31,085 bases of DNA from B3-G11 sp036985855 (GCA_036985855.1 BTQL01000022.1:1-31085), one strand, 5' to 3'; shown: positions 7,470 to 15,905, counted from the stretch's first letter. Made by a program: numbers and translations. The notes: generated by a model from the letters alone, not told the origin.

Positions 7470-8314
7470 AGGCGGTGGCGTACGCAAAAGTGAACCTCGC
7501 TCTTGCCGTGTATCGCCGGTCGGCTGATGGTTATCACCCACTGCGTGGGATCTTCCAATCGGTCTCCCTCAGTGACGACGTGGTTGTTACGCCGGCGTCG
7601 GAAGACTCCGTCACCGTGACGGGTGGTGAAGCGCCGAAGGACGAATCGAATCTCGCTTGGCAGGCGATTGAGGTCGCCAGGCGGACTGCCAGGATCACAG
7701 CACCGGTTGCGCTCGAGATCGTGAAGCGGATTCCCCCTGGTGCAGGACTGGGAGGGGGAAGCGCTGATGCTGCGGCAGCTCTCGGATTGTTGGCGGCCCG
7801 ATTCGGTCTCGATGGCAACACCGTGGTCGAGCTCGCTCAGTCTCTTGGTTCCGATGTTCCCTTCTCGTTCGCTGGAGGCACCAGACTCGTCGAAGGACGA
7901 GGCGAACGGCTCAGGGAGATCAACCCGTTGAGTGACTTCGCGCTGGGGATCGTCGTCCCTCCCTTCTCTTTCTCCACACCCGCCGTGTTCAGCGAGTGGG
8001 ACAGGCTGGACGGCCCAATCGGAGATAGCATGGATGATCGCGACCTCCCCCCTTCGCTGCGTGGTGGATTGCCGATTCGGAATGATCTGTTTCCGGCTGC
8101 AGCGTCACTCGATCCTCGCGTAGCGCAGTGGCGAGACGAGATTGCCGTGCGATGGAAAACCGGAGTTGCCATGACCGGTTCGGGTTCCGCGCTCTTTGCA
8201 TTTTTCAGCACGGTCGATGAAGCTCATAGCGCCGTGGCGGCGATCGACATTCCAACGCGAGCGACAGAGGCCGTGGAACCGGTCCGAGTCGGGTGGGAGC
8301 GAGTCGATGTTTGA
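7466..8314 (+). CDS. ispE: 4-diphosphocytidyl-2-C-methyl-D-erythritol kinase
   Basis: IspE phosphorylates CDP-ME with ATP in the non-mevalonate (MEP) pathway to isopentenyl diphosphate. The 282-residue protein begins MKAVAYAKVNLALAV with the substrate-binding Lys8. It has the GHMP-kinase glycine loop PPGAGLGGGSADAAAA (starting at residue 90) and SLGSDVPF with Asp130, the likely catalytic base. A C-terminal GSGSALFAFF motif follows. The start ATG lies in an ATGA overlap with rsmA. The presence of ispE shows that the organism makes isoprenoids through the MEP pathway. A tRNA gene with its own likely promoter follows after 56 bp. Confidence 0.96.
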   Translation: MKAVAYAKVNLALAVYRRSADGYHPLRGIFQSVSLSDDVVVTPASEDSVTVTGGEAPKDESNLAWQAIEVARRTARITAPVALEIVKRIPPGAGLGGGSADAAAALGLLAARFGLDGNTVVELAQSLGSDVPFSFAGGTRLVEGRGERLREINPLSDFALGIVVPPFSFSTPAVFSEWDRLDGPIGDSMDDRDLPPSLRGGLPIRNDLFPAAASLDPRVAQWRDEIAVRWKTGVAMTGSGSALFAFFSTVDEAHSAVAAIDIPTRATEAVEPVRVGWERVDV

Positions 8315-8320
8315 TCACGA

Positions 8321-8350
8321 TGGAACACACGAGCGGTCCGGCTCTACACT
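8321..8350 (+). promoter_or_regulatory. Candidate promoter of tRNA-Gln (and possibly glmU)
   Basis: A -10 element TACACT (8345-8350) is preceded at 18 bp by TGGAAC (8321-8326), a moderate -35. It begins just after the ispE stop and would start transcription about 14 nt upstream of the mature tRNA 5' end. No -35 of better quality is present. Confidence 0.4.
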
Positions 8351-8370
8351 TGCTGGTCGCGCCACCGCGA

Positions 8371-8442
8371 TGGGGGGTGGTGTAACTGGCAGCACAGGTG
8401 GTTTTGGTCCATCTAGTACGGGTTCGAGTCCTGTCCCCCCAG
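8371..8442 (+). tRNA. tRNA-Gln (anticodon UUG)
   Basis: A complete cloverleaf can be drawn by hand. The acceptor stem TGGGGGG pairs with CCCCCCA (8435-8441), including the U1-A72 pair typical of tRNA-Gln, with G at the discriminator position. The D stem is GTGT/GCAC. The anticodon stem is GGTGG/CCATC with loop TTTTGGT, giving anticodon TTG at 8404-8406. The T arm is ACGGG-TTCGAGT-CCTGT. The 3' CCA is not encoded. The gene lies between ispE and glmU, 25 bp before the glmU start. Confidence 0.95.
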
Positions 8443-8467
8443 CGAAACGACCGGAGGTTGTGATCAG

Positions 8468-9847
8468 ATGAGCGTCGGTGTGATCGTTCTTGCCGCCGGC
8501 AAGGGCACTCGGATGCGGGCTGACACCGCAAAGGTTCTCCACACTGCTGCCGGTAGAACCCTTCTTGATTGGGTCCTGCAAGCTGCAGGATCCCTCGACC
8601 CGGATGAGATTGCTGTTGTCGTCGGTTACCAGGCCGACGCGGTCGCATCCTGCTTGCCAGATGGCTCGTTCGCAGTTGTTCAGGAACCGCAAAACGGAAC
8701 CGGTCACGCTGCCCGGGTCGGCCTCGGTGGTTTCAGCAGCTCCCACGGTACGGTCGTTGTCGTGCCGGGTGATATGCCTCTGATAAGACCCGGATCGCTC
8801 GTGGGGCTGGTGGCCCACCATCGAGATGCAGGATCAGCTGCAACGGTACTCACTGTTGAGATGGAGAATCCGCACGGATATGGACGGATCGTCCGCTCAA
8901 AGCGCGGCATCACGGCCATCGTCGAGGAGCGAGATGCGACGCCGGATCAACGGACCATCAAGGAGGTGAACACCTCCGTGTATGCGTTTGACGGTGAGCT
9001 TCTAGCCGACGCGTTGGGACGAATCGGTGACGACAACGACCAGGACGAGCGGTACCTGACGGATGTCGTGTCCGCACTCGTCGATGATGGTGGATCGGTC
9101 TCCGGGTTCACCGCCGATCCGGAGGAGGGAATCGGAGTCAATACGCAAGCCCAGCTCGCACAAGCCGCAGGTCATCTCAGGTCGAGGATCAACGCTGAGC
9201 TCCTTGACTCAGGCGTGTGGATGCTTGATCCTTCCCGTGTCTACGTCGATGCCGGCGTGACGGTTGCTCCGAGCGCGGAGATCTATCCAGACACGTACCT
9301 CTCGGGCAGCAGCGTGATAGGCGCAGGGGCGCGCGTTGGGCCAGGCGTGCAGATCCACGACTCGACCATTGGAGAGGGGACCACGGTCGTCAATTCCGTA
9401 TTGTGTGGAGCGACGGTTGGTTCGAATGCTTCGATCGGACCGTACGCCTATCTTCGACCTGGAGCATTGCTCAGGGACGGTGCAAAAGCCGGCACTTATG
9501 TCGAGATCAAGAACTCCGAGGTCGGCGAACGATCCAAGGTGCCCCATCTGAGTTACATAGGTGACACCACCATCGGCAAGGACACGAACATCGGTGCGGC
9601 TACCGTCACGGTGAACTATGACGGCAAGACCAAACACCGCACGACGATCGGGGACCGGGTGAGGATCGGATCCGACACGATGCTTGTGGCTCCTGTGGCC
9701 GTTGGAGATGACGCGTTCACCGGAGCTGGTTCGGTGATCACACGCGATGTGCCGGCAGGTAACCTCGGCATCGAACGGAATCTACAGAAGAACATCCCGG
9801 ACTACGCTGACAAGAGACGAAGACGTGCGGAAGGGGAGGCGGACTGA
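8468..9847 (+). CDS. glmU: Bifunctional UDP-N-acetylglucosamine pyrophosphorylase / glucosamine-1-phosphate N-acetyltransferase
   Basis: GlmU acetylates glucosamine-1-phosphate and then transfers UMP, giving UDP-GlcNAc for peptidoglycan. The 459-residue protein has an N-terminal nucleotidyltransferase domain with LAAGKGTRM (residues 8-16), QNGTGHAA, VVPGDMPL and a conserved EVNTSVYAF. The C-terminal left-handed beta-helix (from about residue 255) shows the isoleucine-type hexapeptide periodicity and the acetyltransferase motif EIKNSEVG...HLSYIGD, then NYDGKTKH. Both domains look complete. Its TGA overlaps the A of the prs ATG by 1 nt, so glmU and prs are probably translated together, as in many Gram-positive bacteria. 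A GGAGG-like sequence (ccggagg) lies about 9 nt before the start. Confidence 0.97.
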   Translation: MSVGVIVLAAGKGTRMRADTAKVLHTAAGRTLLDWVLQAAGSLDPDEIAVVVGYQADAVASCLPDGSFAVVQEPQNGTGHAARVGLGGFSSSHGTVVVVPGDMPLIRPGSLVGLVAHHRDAGSAATVLTVEMENPHGYGRIVRSKRGITAIVEERDATPDQRTIKEVNTSVYAFDGELLADALGRIGDDNDQDERYLTDVVSALVDDGGSVSGFTADPEEGIGVNTQAQLAQAAGHLRSRINAELLDSGVWMLDPSRVYVDAGVTVAPSAEIYPDTYLSGSSVIGAGARVGPGVQIHDSTIGEGTTVVNSVLCGATVGSNASIGPYAYLRPGALLRDGAKAGTYVEIKNSEVGERSKVPHLSYIGDTTIGKDTNIGAATVTVNYDGKTKHRTTIGDRVRIGSDTMLVAPVAVGDDAFTGAGSVITRDVPAGNLGIERNLQKNIPDYADKRRRRAEGEAD

Positions 9848-10818
9848 TGGAACGTCCAGAGGCCAAGAGGCTCATGGTTTTTTCGGGGTCGGCGAACGAG
9901 AGTCTTGCGGCCGAGGTGGCGAAACTTCTCGACGTAGAACTCGGTGGCGTTGAACGGTCGACGTTCGCGGATGGCGAGATCTACATCCGGTTCACTGAGT
10001 CCGTGCGAGGCGCTGACTGCTTCGTGATCCAGAGCCATTCCAACCCGGTCAACTTCCACATCATGGAGCAGCTCATCATGATCGATGCGCTCAAACGCGC
10101 GTCGGCGAAGCGAATCACTGCTGTGGTTCCCTTCTACGGATACGCCAGGCAAGACAAGAAAGGACAACCCCGCGAGCCGATCTCGGCGAAGATGATGGGC
10201 GATCTGTTCATGGCCACCGGCGCAGACCGAATCGCTGCAGTGGACCTCCATACCGGCCAGATCCAGGGTTTCATCGACGCTCCGTTCGACTCACTCACCG
10301 CGATGCCTCTCTTCGAGGAGTACCTCGCTCGCAGACTCGACGGTCCGATCACCTTTGTTTCACCCGACTCCGGCGGTGTAAAACGCGCGACCAGATTCGC
10401 TAGTCATATCGATGCGGAGGTCGCGTTCGTCTACAAGCGACGTCGAAGCGATGTGCGCAACGAGGTCGCCGCCGAGTGGGTTGTCGGCGATGTTGAGGGG
10501 CGGCACTGTGTGATCGTGGACGACATGATCGACACTGCGGGGACTGCGATCGCGTCCGCGGAACTCCTGCTCAAGCGGGGTGCTCTCTCGGTCATGGTCC
10601 TTGCCACCCATGGGATCCTCTCTCCGCCTGCGGTTGAACGGCTCTTGGAGGCCCCCTTCTCAGAGATCATCATCACGAACACGCTGCCGGTGACCGCCGA
10701 AGCGATGACGCTGCCCAACCTCACTGTATTGTCGATCGCTCCGGTCGTCGCAGGCACCATCGAAGCGATCTTCAATGACCAGTCCGTGAGCGAGTTGTTC
10801 AAGGGTGAAAACACCTGA
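9847..10818 (+). CDS. prs: Ribose-phosphate pyrophosphokinase
   Basis: Prs makes 5-phosphoribosyl-1-pyrophosphate from ribose-5-phosphate and ATP for nucleotides, histidine, tryptophan and NAD. The 323-residue protein contains FADGEIYIRF, SHSNPVNFHIMEQLIMIDAL, the flexible-loop region YARQDKKGQPREPISAK, and the PRPP-binding DDMIDTAGT motif (residues 225-234). VDLHTGQIQGF is the metal-binding helix region. Length and motifs match class I enzymes. The start codon overlaps the glmU stop by one base. aceK starts 22 bp after the stop. Confidence 0.97.
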   Translation: MERPEAKRLMVFSGSANESLAAEVAKLLDVELGGVERSTFADGEIYIRFTESVRGADCFVIQSHSNPVNFHIMEQLIMIDALKRASAKRITAVVPFYGYARQDKKGQPREPISAKMMGDLFMATGADRIAAVDLHTGQIQGFIDAPFDSLTAMPLFEEYLARRLDGPITFVSPDSGGVKRATRFASHIDAEVAFVYKRRRSDVRNEVAAEWVVGDVEGRHCVIVDDMIDTAGTAIASAELLLKRGALSVMVLATHGILSPPAVERLLEAPFSEIIITNTLPVTAEAMTLPNLTVLSIAPVVAGTIEAIFNDQSVSELFKGENT

Positions 10819-10840
10819 TCATTGACCAGGCCAGGCGGCA

Positions 10841-12550
10841 GTGAGCCTCACTCCTCCTCAGATCGCCACCCTCATCGCGATTGGTTTTCAGTCGTACCGG
10901 AGACAATTCCAATCCACCACACGCCGAGCCGCAGCGCGGTTCGAAAGCAGGGATTGGGTCTCGATCCGCAGGGACAACCTCGAGCGAAGGGATGCATACG
11001 GAATCGCGCTCGACGAAACGATCCAGTCTGTCACGGATGCCGGATACCGCACACACGACCGTGAAGCGTGGTCGGCGGCGAAGGCTCTCTATCGGACAGA
11101 GCACGGCGCCGATCCGTATCAGGAGATCGCGGAAACGTTCTTCAACTCCGTGGCGCGGCGCTTGTTCGCGACGGCAGGAATCGATCCGGAGCTCGAGTTC
11201 CTGGCGCCGCCACCGAGTTCAGATATCACTTCGATTCGTCCGATGGTTCGTGTCTACGAGAAACCCCCTGATGTTCGGACGCTGCTCGAGGATTTGCTCA
11301 GGGACTGTCGATTCCACGCGTCGTGGGAAGATCGTCACAGGGATCTCGACCGTGCGCTGGATCTCATGCCCGAGTTGCCTGATCGCGTCGAGGTCGTCGA
11401 CCAGCTGTTCTATCGAGGCAAGGGGGCATATGTCGTAGGTCGGATATATCACGGATCGGATCAAACACCCTTTGCTCTTGCGATCAGACATGGACGATCC
11501 GGGCTCAGCCTGGGAGCGATTCTCGTTGGGGATGAAGATCTCGCCATCCTCTTCTCATACACACGAGCTGCGTTCCTTGTCTCTGTTGACATTCCCGGTG
11601 AACTCGTTGCGTTTCTCGCCGAGTTGCTCCCATGGAGGAAGGCATCCGAGATCTATGCCTCGATCGGCTTCAGGAAGCACTCCAAAACGGAGCGGTATCG
11701 CGATCTCTCTCGATATCTCGAAAACTCAACAGACCAATTCGAATACTCCGAAGGCATACCTGGCCTGGTGATGATCGTTTTCACACTTCCAGGGTATGAC
11801 GTCGTCTTCAAGGTGATCCGTGATCACTTCCCACCGCAGAAGAACGTGACGCCAGATACGGTCGCTAGGAATTATCGCCTCGTAGCGCGCCACGACAGGG
11901 CCGGGCGCCTCGTCGAGGCCCAGCGGTTTGTCGATCTCCGGCTTCCGGTAGCCAGGTTCGATCACGAGGTTCTCGACGAATTGCTGACCGAAGCGTCGCG
12001 CACCGTGAGTGAAAGCGATAACCAGGTGACGATCAAGACCGTCTACCTCGAGCGCCGTGTGACGCCTTTGGACATCTTTCTCAGGGAGGCCGACGTGGAA
12101 GCAGCTTCACGAGCGATCGTCGGGTACGGCACTGCGATCAAGAACCTTGCAGCGACGAACATCTTCCCAGGAGACATGCTGCTCAAGAACTTCGGTGTCA
12201 CATCCCGCGGAAGGATCGTCTTCTACGACTACGACGAGATCTCGGCCCTGACCGACTGCAAATTTCGACGCTTCCCTGTGTCGGATGATCCCATTGACGA
12301 ACTGTCCTCGACGCCGTCCTTCGGCGTCGGTCCGAACGATGTCTTTCCCGAGGAACTCCCGAGATTCCTCGGACTCAGCAAAGAGCTACGGTCGGTTCTC
12401 GACGTGTACCACGCCGACCTGTTCGGTGTCGAGTTCTGGCACGCTGTCCAAGGTAGGCTCGAAGCAGGCGAGATCATCGAAATACTGCCGTACAAGCGCT
12501 CGAGAACGCTTGACGAGCGCGGCGTCGGAGGGACGAGAGACGAGCGTTAG
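10841..12550 (+). CDS. aceK: Isocitrate dehydrogenase kinase/phosphatase
   Basis: AceK reversibly phosphorylates isocitrate dehydrogenase and so sets the split between the TCA cycle and the glyoxylate bypass. The 569-residue product matches the usual family length (about 570-600). The C-terminal kinase-like lobe has YDVVFKVIRDHFPPQKNVT with Lys324, PGDMLLKNFG with Asp445 and Asn450, and FYDYDEI with Asp463. The spacing of these three residues is the same as that of D457, N462 and D475 in the E. coli enzyme. The N-terminal regulatory half is present (AIGFQSYRRQF..., FNSVARRLF). The start is GTG 10841. In enterobacteria aceK sits in the aceBAK operon; here no glyoxylate-cycle gene is near and it follows prs. 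AceK is best known from Proteobacteria, so its presence here is notable. Confidence 0.93.
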   Translation: MSLTPPQIATLIAIGFQSYRRQFQSTTRRAAARFESRDWVSIRRDNLERRDAYGIALDETIQSVTDAGYRTHDREAWSAAKALYRTEHGADPYQEIAETFFNSVARRLFATAGIDPELEFLAPPPSSDITSIRPMVRVYEKPPDVRTLLEDLLRDCRFHASWEDRHRDLDRALDLMPELPDRVEVVDQLFYRGKGAYVVGRIYHGSDQTPFALAIRHGRSGLSLGAILVGDEDLAILFSYTRAAFLVSVDIPGELVAFLAELLPWRKASEIYASIGFRKHSKTERYRDLSRYLENSTDQFEYSEGIPGLVMIVFTLPGYDVVFKVIRDHFPPQKNVTPDTVARNYRLVARHDRAGRLVEAQRFVDLRLPVARFDHEVLDELLTEASRTVSESDNQVTIKTVYLERRVTPLDIFLREADVEAASRAIVGYGTAIKNLAATNIFPGDMLLKNFGVTSRGRIVFYDYDEISALTDCKFRRFPVSDDPIDELSSTPSFGVGPNDVFPEELPRFLGLSKELRSVLDVYHADLFGVEFWHAVQGRLEAGEIIEILPYKRSRTLDERGVGGTRDER

Positions 12551-12572
12551 CAAGGATCGAGGGGGGGCCTGG

Positions 12573-12600
12573 TTGCCTGTGAACGTGGTTCGTCTACGGT
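12573..12600 (+). promoter_or_regulatory. Candidate leaderless promoter of the YjbQ gene
   Basis: TTGCCT (12573-12578), a 16-bp spacer and TACGGT (12595-12600) place the expected start of transcription about 7 nt downstream, on the A of the ATG at 12607. No Shine-Dalgarno precedes that ATG, which agrees with a leaderless mRNA. Confidence 0.4.
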
Positions 12601-12606
12601 TTCCCT

Positions 12607-13011
12607 ATGGAGACGACCACCATCACGATCCGCACGGGACACGGCAAGACCATTGTCGACATCACCGCAGAGGCTGGTTCGTTCGTCGGTGGTCACGGAG
12701 ACGGGTTGCTCAACGTGTTCGTGCCCCACGCCACAGCGGGCGTCGCGATCCTCGAGACGGGAGCGGGCACAGAGACTGACCTTCTCGATTCGATCGACCG
12801 GCTGCTCCCGTCCGATGACGCCCTGTACCGTCACCGGCACGGTTCCCCGGGTCACGGCGCTGACCACGTGCTCCCGGCTTGGATCGCCCCATCGATGGTC
12901 GTCCCGGTGGTCGGTGGCCAACTCATGCTTGGCACATGGCAGTCGATCGTGCTCGTGGACCCCAACAGAGACAACCCGACGCGTACCGTGCGGTTCTCCT
13001 TTCTTCCTTGA
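12607..13011 (+). CDS. YjbQ/UPF0047 family protein
   Basis: A 134-residue protein of the YjbQ (UPF0047) family, a compact beta-rich fold. The family signature VFVPHATAGVAILE lies in the first half. The second half has RHRHGSPGHGADHVLPAWI, then GTWQSIVLVDPNRDNPTRTV; the conserved histidines, the GTWQ motif and the Asp/Asn are all present. The E. coli homologue has weak thiamine-phosphate synthase activity in vitro, but the true cellular role is not established. The ATG at 12607 sits directly at a predicted leaderless transcription start. It lies between aceK and the rplY promoter and appears to be its own transcription unit. Confidence 0.9.
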   Translation: METTTITIRTGHGKTIVDITAEAGSFVGGHGDGLLNVFVPHATAGVAILETGAGTETDLLDSIDRLLPSDDALYRHRHGSPGHGADHVLPAWIAPSMVVPVVGGQLMLGTWQSIVLVDPNRDNPTRTVRFSFLP

Positions 13012-13028
13012 CAGATGATTGCCGTCTT

Positions 13029-13058
13029 TTGCCACTTCGCCCACGATTTGCGTACACT
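13029..13058 (+). promoter_or_regulatory. Candidate promoter of rplY-pth
   Basis: TTGCCA (13029-13034) and TACACT (13053-13058) are separated by 18 bp. The start of transcription would be near 13065, leaving a short leader that carries the strong GAGGAGA ribosome binding site at 13084-13090, 7 nt before the rplY ATG. Confidence 0.5.
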
Positions 13059-13097
13059 TCCAGGCCAAGCCTCAATCGATTTCGAGGAGAATTCCAC

Positions 13098-13778
13098 ATG
13101 CAGCAGGAAACGCTGCGCGCTACCAAGCGCGAAACGGCGGGAAGCCGTGCGTCGAAGCGACTTCGTCGCGACGGCCGGGTGCCTGGTGTCGTCTATGGAA
13201 CCGACATCGACGCAACCGCGATCCACGTATCAGCGCGTGAGCTCTACTCGGTGCTTCACACCGAAGCCGGACTGAATGCGATCATCGAGGTGGATATCGA
13301 TGGCGAGTCGATACTCACCGTTGCTCGTGAGGTGTACCGCCATCCGGTTCGAGGTGAGATCGATCACCTCGATTTCATCCAGGTGCGCCTGGACGTCGAA
13401 ATCGAGGCCGACGTCTCCCTTGATTTCGTCGGTACGGCGATAGGTGTCATCGAAGAGGAAGGGATCCTCCACACGCTCGAGCCAACGGTCTCGATCGCTG
13501 CACTTCCGAATGCGATTCCGTCCTCCATCGAAATCGATATATCGGATATGAAGCTGCACGACACGCTCACCGTGGCCGACCTCCCGGAGATCGAGGGTGT
13601 CGTCTACGTCACCGATGCGGACCACGCCATCGTCACGGTCAGCATGCGAGCTGCCGAGATCATCGAAGAGCCCGACCTCCTCGAAGGCGAAGAAGCCGAA
13701 GAGGGTGCCGAGGGCGAAGAGGGCGAGGGCGCAGAGGGCGAGGGCGCAGAGGGCGAAGGCGCAGAGGGCGAAGGCTGA
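13098..13778 (+). CDS. rplY: 50S ribosomal protein bL25, CTC form
   Basis: bL25 binds 5S rRNA in the large subunit; the longer CTC form has an additional C-terminal beta domain. The 226-residue protein starts MQQETLRATKRETAGSRASK, followed by LRRDGRVPGVVYG, the usual 5S-binding N-terminal domain. The second domain spans about residues 95-190 (VRLDVEIEADVSLDFVG..., PNAIPSSIEIDISDMK, DLPEIEGVVYVTD). The last 30 or so residues are a Glu/Gly/Ala-rich acidic tail made of 5-residue repeats. The ATG at 13098 is 7 nt after a GAGGAGA site; an upstream in-frame start would have no such site. pth follows 20 bp after the stop, a common pairing. Confidence 0.96.
   Translation: MQQETLRATKRETAGSRASKRLRRDGRVPGVVYGTDIDATAIHVSARELYSVLHTEAGLNAIIEVDIDGESILTVAREVYRHPVRGEIDHLDFIQVRLDVEIEADVSLDFVGTAIGVIEEEGILHTLEPTVSIAALPNAIPSSIEIDISDMKLHDTLTVADLPEIEGVVYVTDADHAIVTVSMRAAEIIEEPDLLEGEEAEEGAEGEEGEGAEGEGAEGEGAEGEG
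13716..13775 (+). repeat. 15-bp tandem repeat in the rplY 3' end
   Basis: Three near-identical copies of gcagagggcgaRggc (13731-13745, 13746-13760, 13761-13775) follow one diverged copy (13716-13730). They encode AEGEG repeats at the extreme C-terminus of bL25. The unit is a multiple of three, so copy-number change keeps the frame. Similar slippage-prone acidic tails are common on CTC proteins. Confidence 0.85.
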
Positions 13779-13798
13779 TCTCCGCGTCAGACAATCGC

Positions 13799-14368
13799 TT
13801 GGTAGTCGGGCTCCGCAATCCCGGACCCGAATTCGCAGGAACCCGTCACAACGTCGGTGCAGACGCCGTGGAACGATTCCTCACGGACGCGTCGCTGAGC
13901 CTGAAACGAGCGCCCCAGGGTATCCGAGCCGAGATCTCAGACGCCAATGTCGATGGTCATCGTGCGGTTGTGGGGATGCCGACGACCTTCATGAACGAAT
14001 CGGGCCAGGCCGTGCAGCCACTGGTTCGGTATTACGGCATTGATCTCAGCCAGATACTCGTGGTACACGACGATATCGACGTTCCGTTCGGGAAGCTGAA
14101 GATGCAGTGGGCGCGAGGGCACGGTGGCAACAACGGTGTGCGATCAGTCGCGGGCTCCCTCAAGACGCCGGATTTCTGGCGTCTCAAGATCGGCGTGGGT
14201 CGTCCGCCGGGTCGCATGGACCCGGCCGACTTCGTTCTCAAGAGGTTCAAGCGATCCGAGCGACCGGAGATCGACGTATCCGTGTACCGTGCAGCCGAGG
14301 TGATCGGACGATTCATCGTTTCAGGCGGTGAGCAAACGCGACAGTTCACCGGAGAGCTGAACGACTGA
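13799..14368 (+). CDS. pth: Peptidyl-tRNA hydrolase
   Basis: Pth cleaves the ester bond of peptidyl-tRNAs released from stalled ribosomes so that the tRNA can be reused. The 189-residue protein has VVGLRNPGPEFAGTRHNVG with the catalytic His17 and Asn7, then VGMPTTFMNESGQAV, VVHDDIDVPFGKLK and GHGGNNGVRS, all family signatures. The annotated start is TTG 13799. Upstream in this frame the codons back to the rplY stop are not standard starts, so TTG gives the longest canonical form; it has no clear ribosome binding site, and translation may be coupled to rplY. The gene is followed 12 nt later by glpK. Confidence 0.94.
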   Translation: MVVGLRNPGPEFAGTRHNVGADAVERFLTDASLSLKRAPQGIRAEISDANVDGHRAVVGMPTTFMNESGQAVQPLVRYYGIDLSQILVVHDDIDVPFGKLKMQWARGHGGNNGVRSVAGSLKTPDFWRLKIGVGRPPGRMDPADFVLKRFKRSERPEIDVSVYRAAEVIGRFIVSGGEQTRQFTGELND

Positions 14369-14380
14369 CGGAGACTGGCA

Positions 14381-15865
14381 GTGGGACGATACATAGGTGC
14401 CATCGACCAAGGCACGACCAGTTCCCGTTTCGTCATTGTCGATGCCGAGGGCAGCTTCGTCTCGATGGCTCAAACGGAGCATGAACAGGTGCTGCCTCGA
14501 CCCGGATGGGTCGAGCACGATCCGGGCGAGATTCTTCGCAACACGATCGCTGTCATCTCGGAAGCACTCGATCTCGCCGGAATCCGTGCCCGTGATCTTG
14601 CCGGCGTAGCTATCACGAACCAGCGCGAAACGACCGTCGTTTGGGACAGAGATACGGGCGAGTCTGTTGCAAACGCGATCGTGTGGCAGGACACGAGAAC
14701 TGCTGATCTCACCAAGTCCCTTGTTTCAAACTACGGCGCGGAAGCGTTCAGGGCCAAGACCGGCCTTCCGCCGGCAACCTACTTTTCCGGGCCGAAGGTC
14801 CGATGGATTCTCGATCAGAATCCAGATCTCGAACGACGGGCACATGATGGACAGCTCGCGTTCGGAACGATCGACTCCTGGCTTGCATGGCATCTGACTG
14901 GTCGGCACGTCACGGACGTGACGAACGCAAGCCGGACGATGCTCATGGATCTCGAATCGCTTTCCTGGGACGAGGAGCTCCAGGATGCCCTCGGCGTCCC
15001 AGGGTCGATGCTGCCCGAGATCGTGCCATCCATCGGCGACATTGCTCCCTGTGCAGGTGTTCTCGAAGGTACGCGGCTCACGACGATCCTCGGAGACCAA
15101 CATGCTGCGCTTGTCGGGCAGGCCGCGTTCGATGTTGGTGATACGAAGGTGACCTATGGCACCGGGGCGTTCCTTGTCTCGAACACGGGGACTGAAATCG
15201 TCCAGTCGAATTCGGGTCTTCTCACCACCGTGGCCTATCAGATTGCCGGCGAACCTGCCAAGTACGCACTCGAAGGATCGGTGGCGGTTGCAGGGTCGGC
15301 TGTGCAGTGGCTGCGTGACAACATCGGGCTCATTGCCGGTGCTGAGGAGATAGAACCTCTCGCTTCCACCGTTCCAGACAACGGGGATGTGTACTTCGTG
15401 CCCGCGTTCTCTGGTTTGTTCGCTCCTCGTTGGCGCGATGATGCGCGAGGTGTTCTTGCCGGTCTGACGCGGTACTCGAACAAGGGGCACCTTGCCAGGG
15501 CTGTTCTTGAAGCGACTGCCTTCCAAACCAAGGACGTGCTCGATGCGATGGTTGCCGACACCGGCCGAGAGCTTTCCGAACTCAGAGTCGACGGCGGGAT
15601 GGTCGGCAACTCCCTCCTGATGGGGTTCCAGGCAGACATCTTGGGCATCGACGTCGTTGTGCCTTCCATCACGGAGACCACGGTGCTCGGTGCCGCATTT
15701 GGCGCGGGCATGGCTGCCGGGGTGTGGAGTGACACCGACGACGTTTCACACCGATGGCGGGAGGCGGTCCGTTATCGACCCTCCATGGAGAGCGAAATGC
15801 GAGATCGCTTGTTGAGGGGTTGGGCCAAGGCCATCGAGCGGTCCCTGGGATGGGTTGAAACATGA
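14381..15865 (+). CDS. glpK: Glycerol kinase
   Basis: GlpK phosphorylates glycerol to sn-glycerol-3-phosphate. The 494-residue protein belongs to the FGGY kinase family and begins MGRYIGAIDQGTTSSRFVIV (phosphate-binding motif at residues 6-16). It also has AITNQRETTVVWD, the substrate region WQDTRTADL, GDQHAALVGQ, VTYGTGAFL, and the C-terminal FGGY signature region ELRVDGGMVGNSLLMGFQAD. Length is typical. GTG 14381 follows a GGAG sequence about 9 nt upstream. Its neighbour pgsA, 40 bp downstream, uses glycerol-3-phosphate, so the pair can feed phosphatidylglycerol synthesis. No glycerol facilitator or glpD is in the window. Confidence 0.96.
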   Translation: MGRYIGAIDQGTTSSRFVIVDAEGSFVSMAQTEHEQVLPRPGWVEHDPGEILRNTIAVISEALDLAGIRARDLAGVAITNQRETTVVWDRDTGESVANAIVWQDTRTADLTKSLVSNYGAEAFRAKTGLPPATYFSGPKVRWILDQNPDLERRAHDGQLAFGTIDSWLAWHLTGRHVTDVTNASRTMLMDLESLSWDEELQDALGVPGSMLPEIVPSIGDIAPCAGVLEGTRLTTILGDQHAALVGQAAFDVGDTKVTYGTGAFLVSNTGTEIVQSNSGLLTTVAYQIAGEPAKYALEGSVAVAGSAVQWLRDNIGLIAGAEEIEPLASTVPDNGDVYFVPAFSGLFAPRWRDDARGVLAGLTRYSNKGHLARAVLEATAFQTKDVLDAMVADTGRELSELRVDGGMVGNSLLMGFQADILGIDVVVPSITETTVLGAAFGAGMAAGVWSDTDDVSHRWREAVRYRPSMESEMRDRLLRGWAKAIERSLGWVET

Positions 15866-15905
15866 CCTCGTCATCGTCAACCCCACAGCGATAGGCTGCG
15901 GCTCG

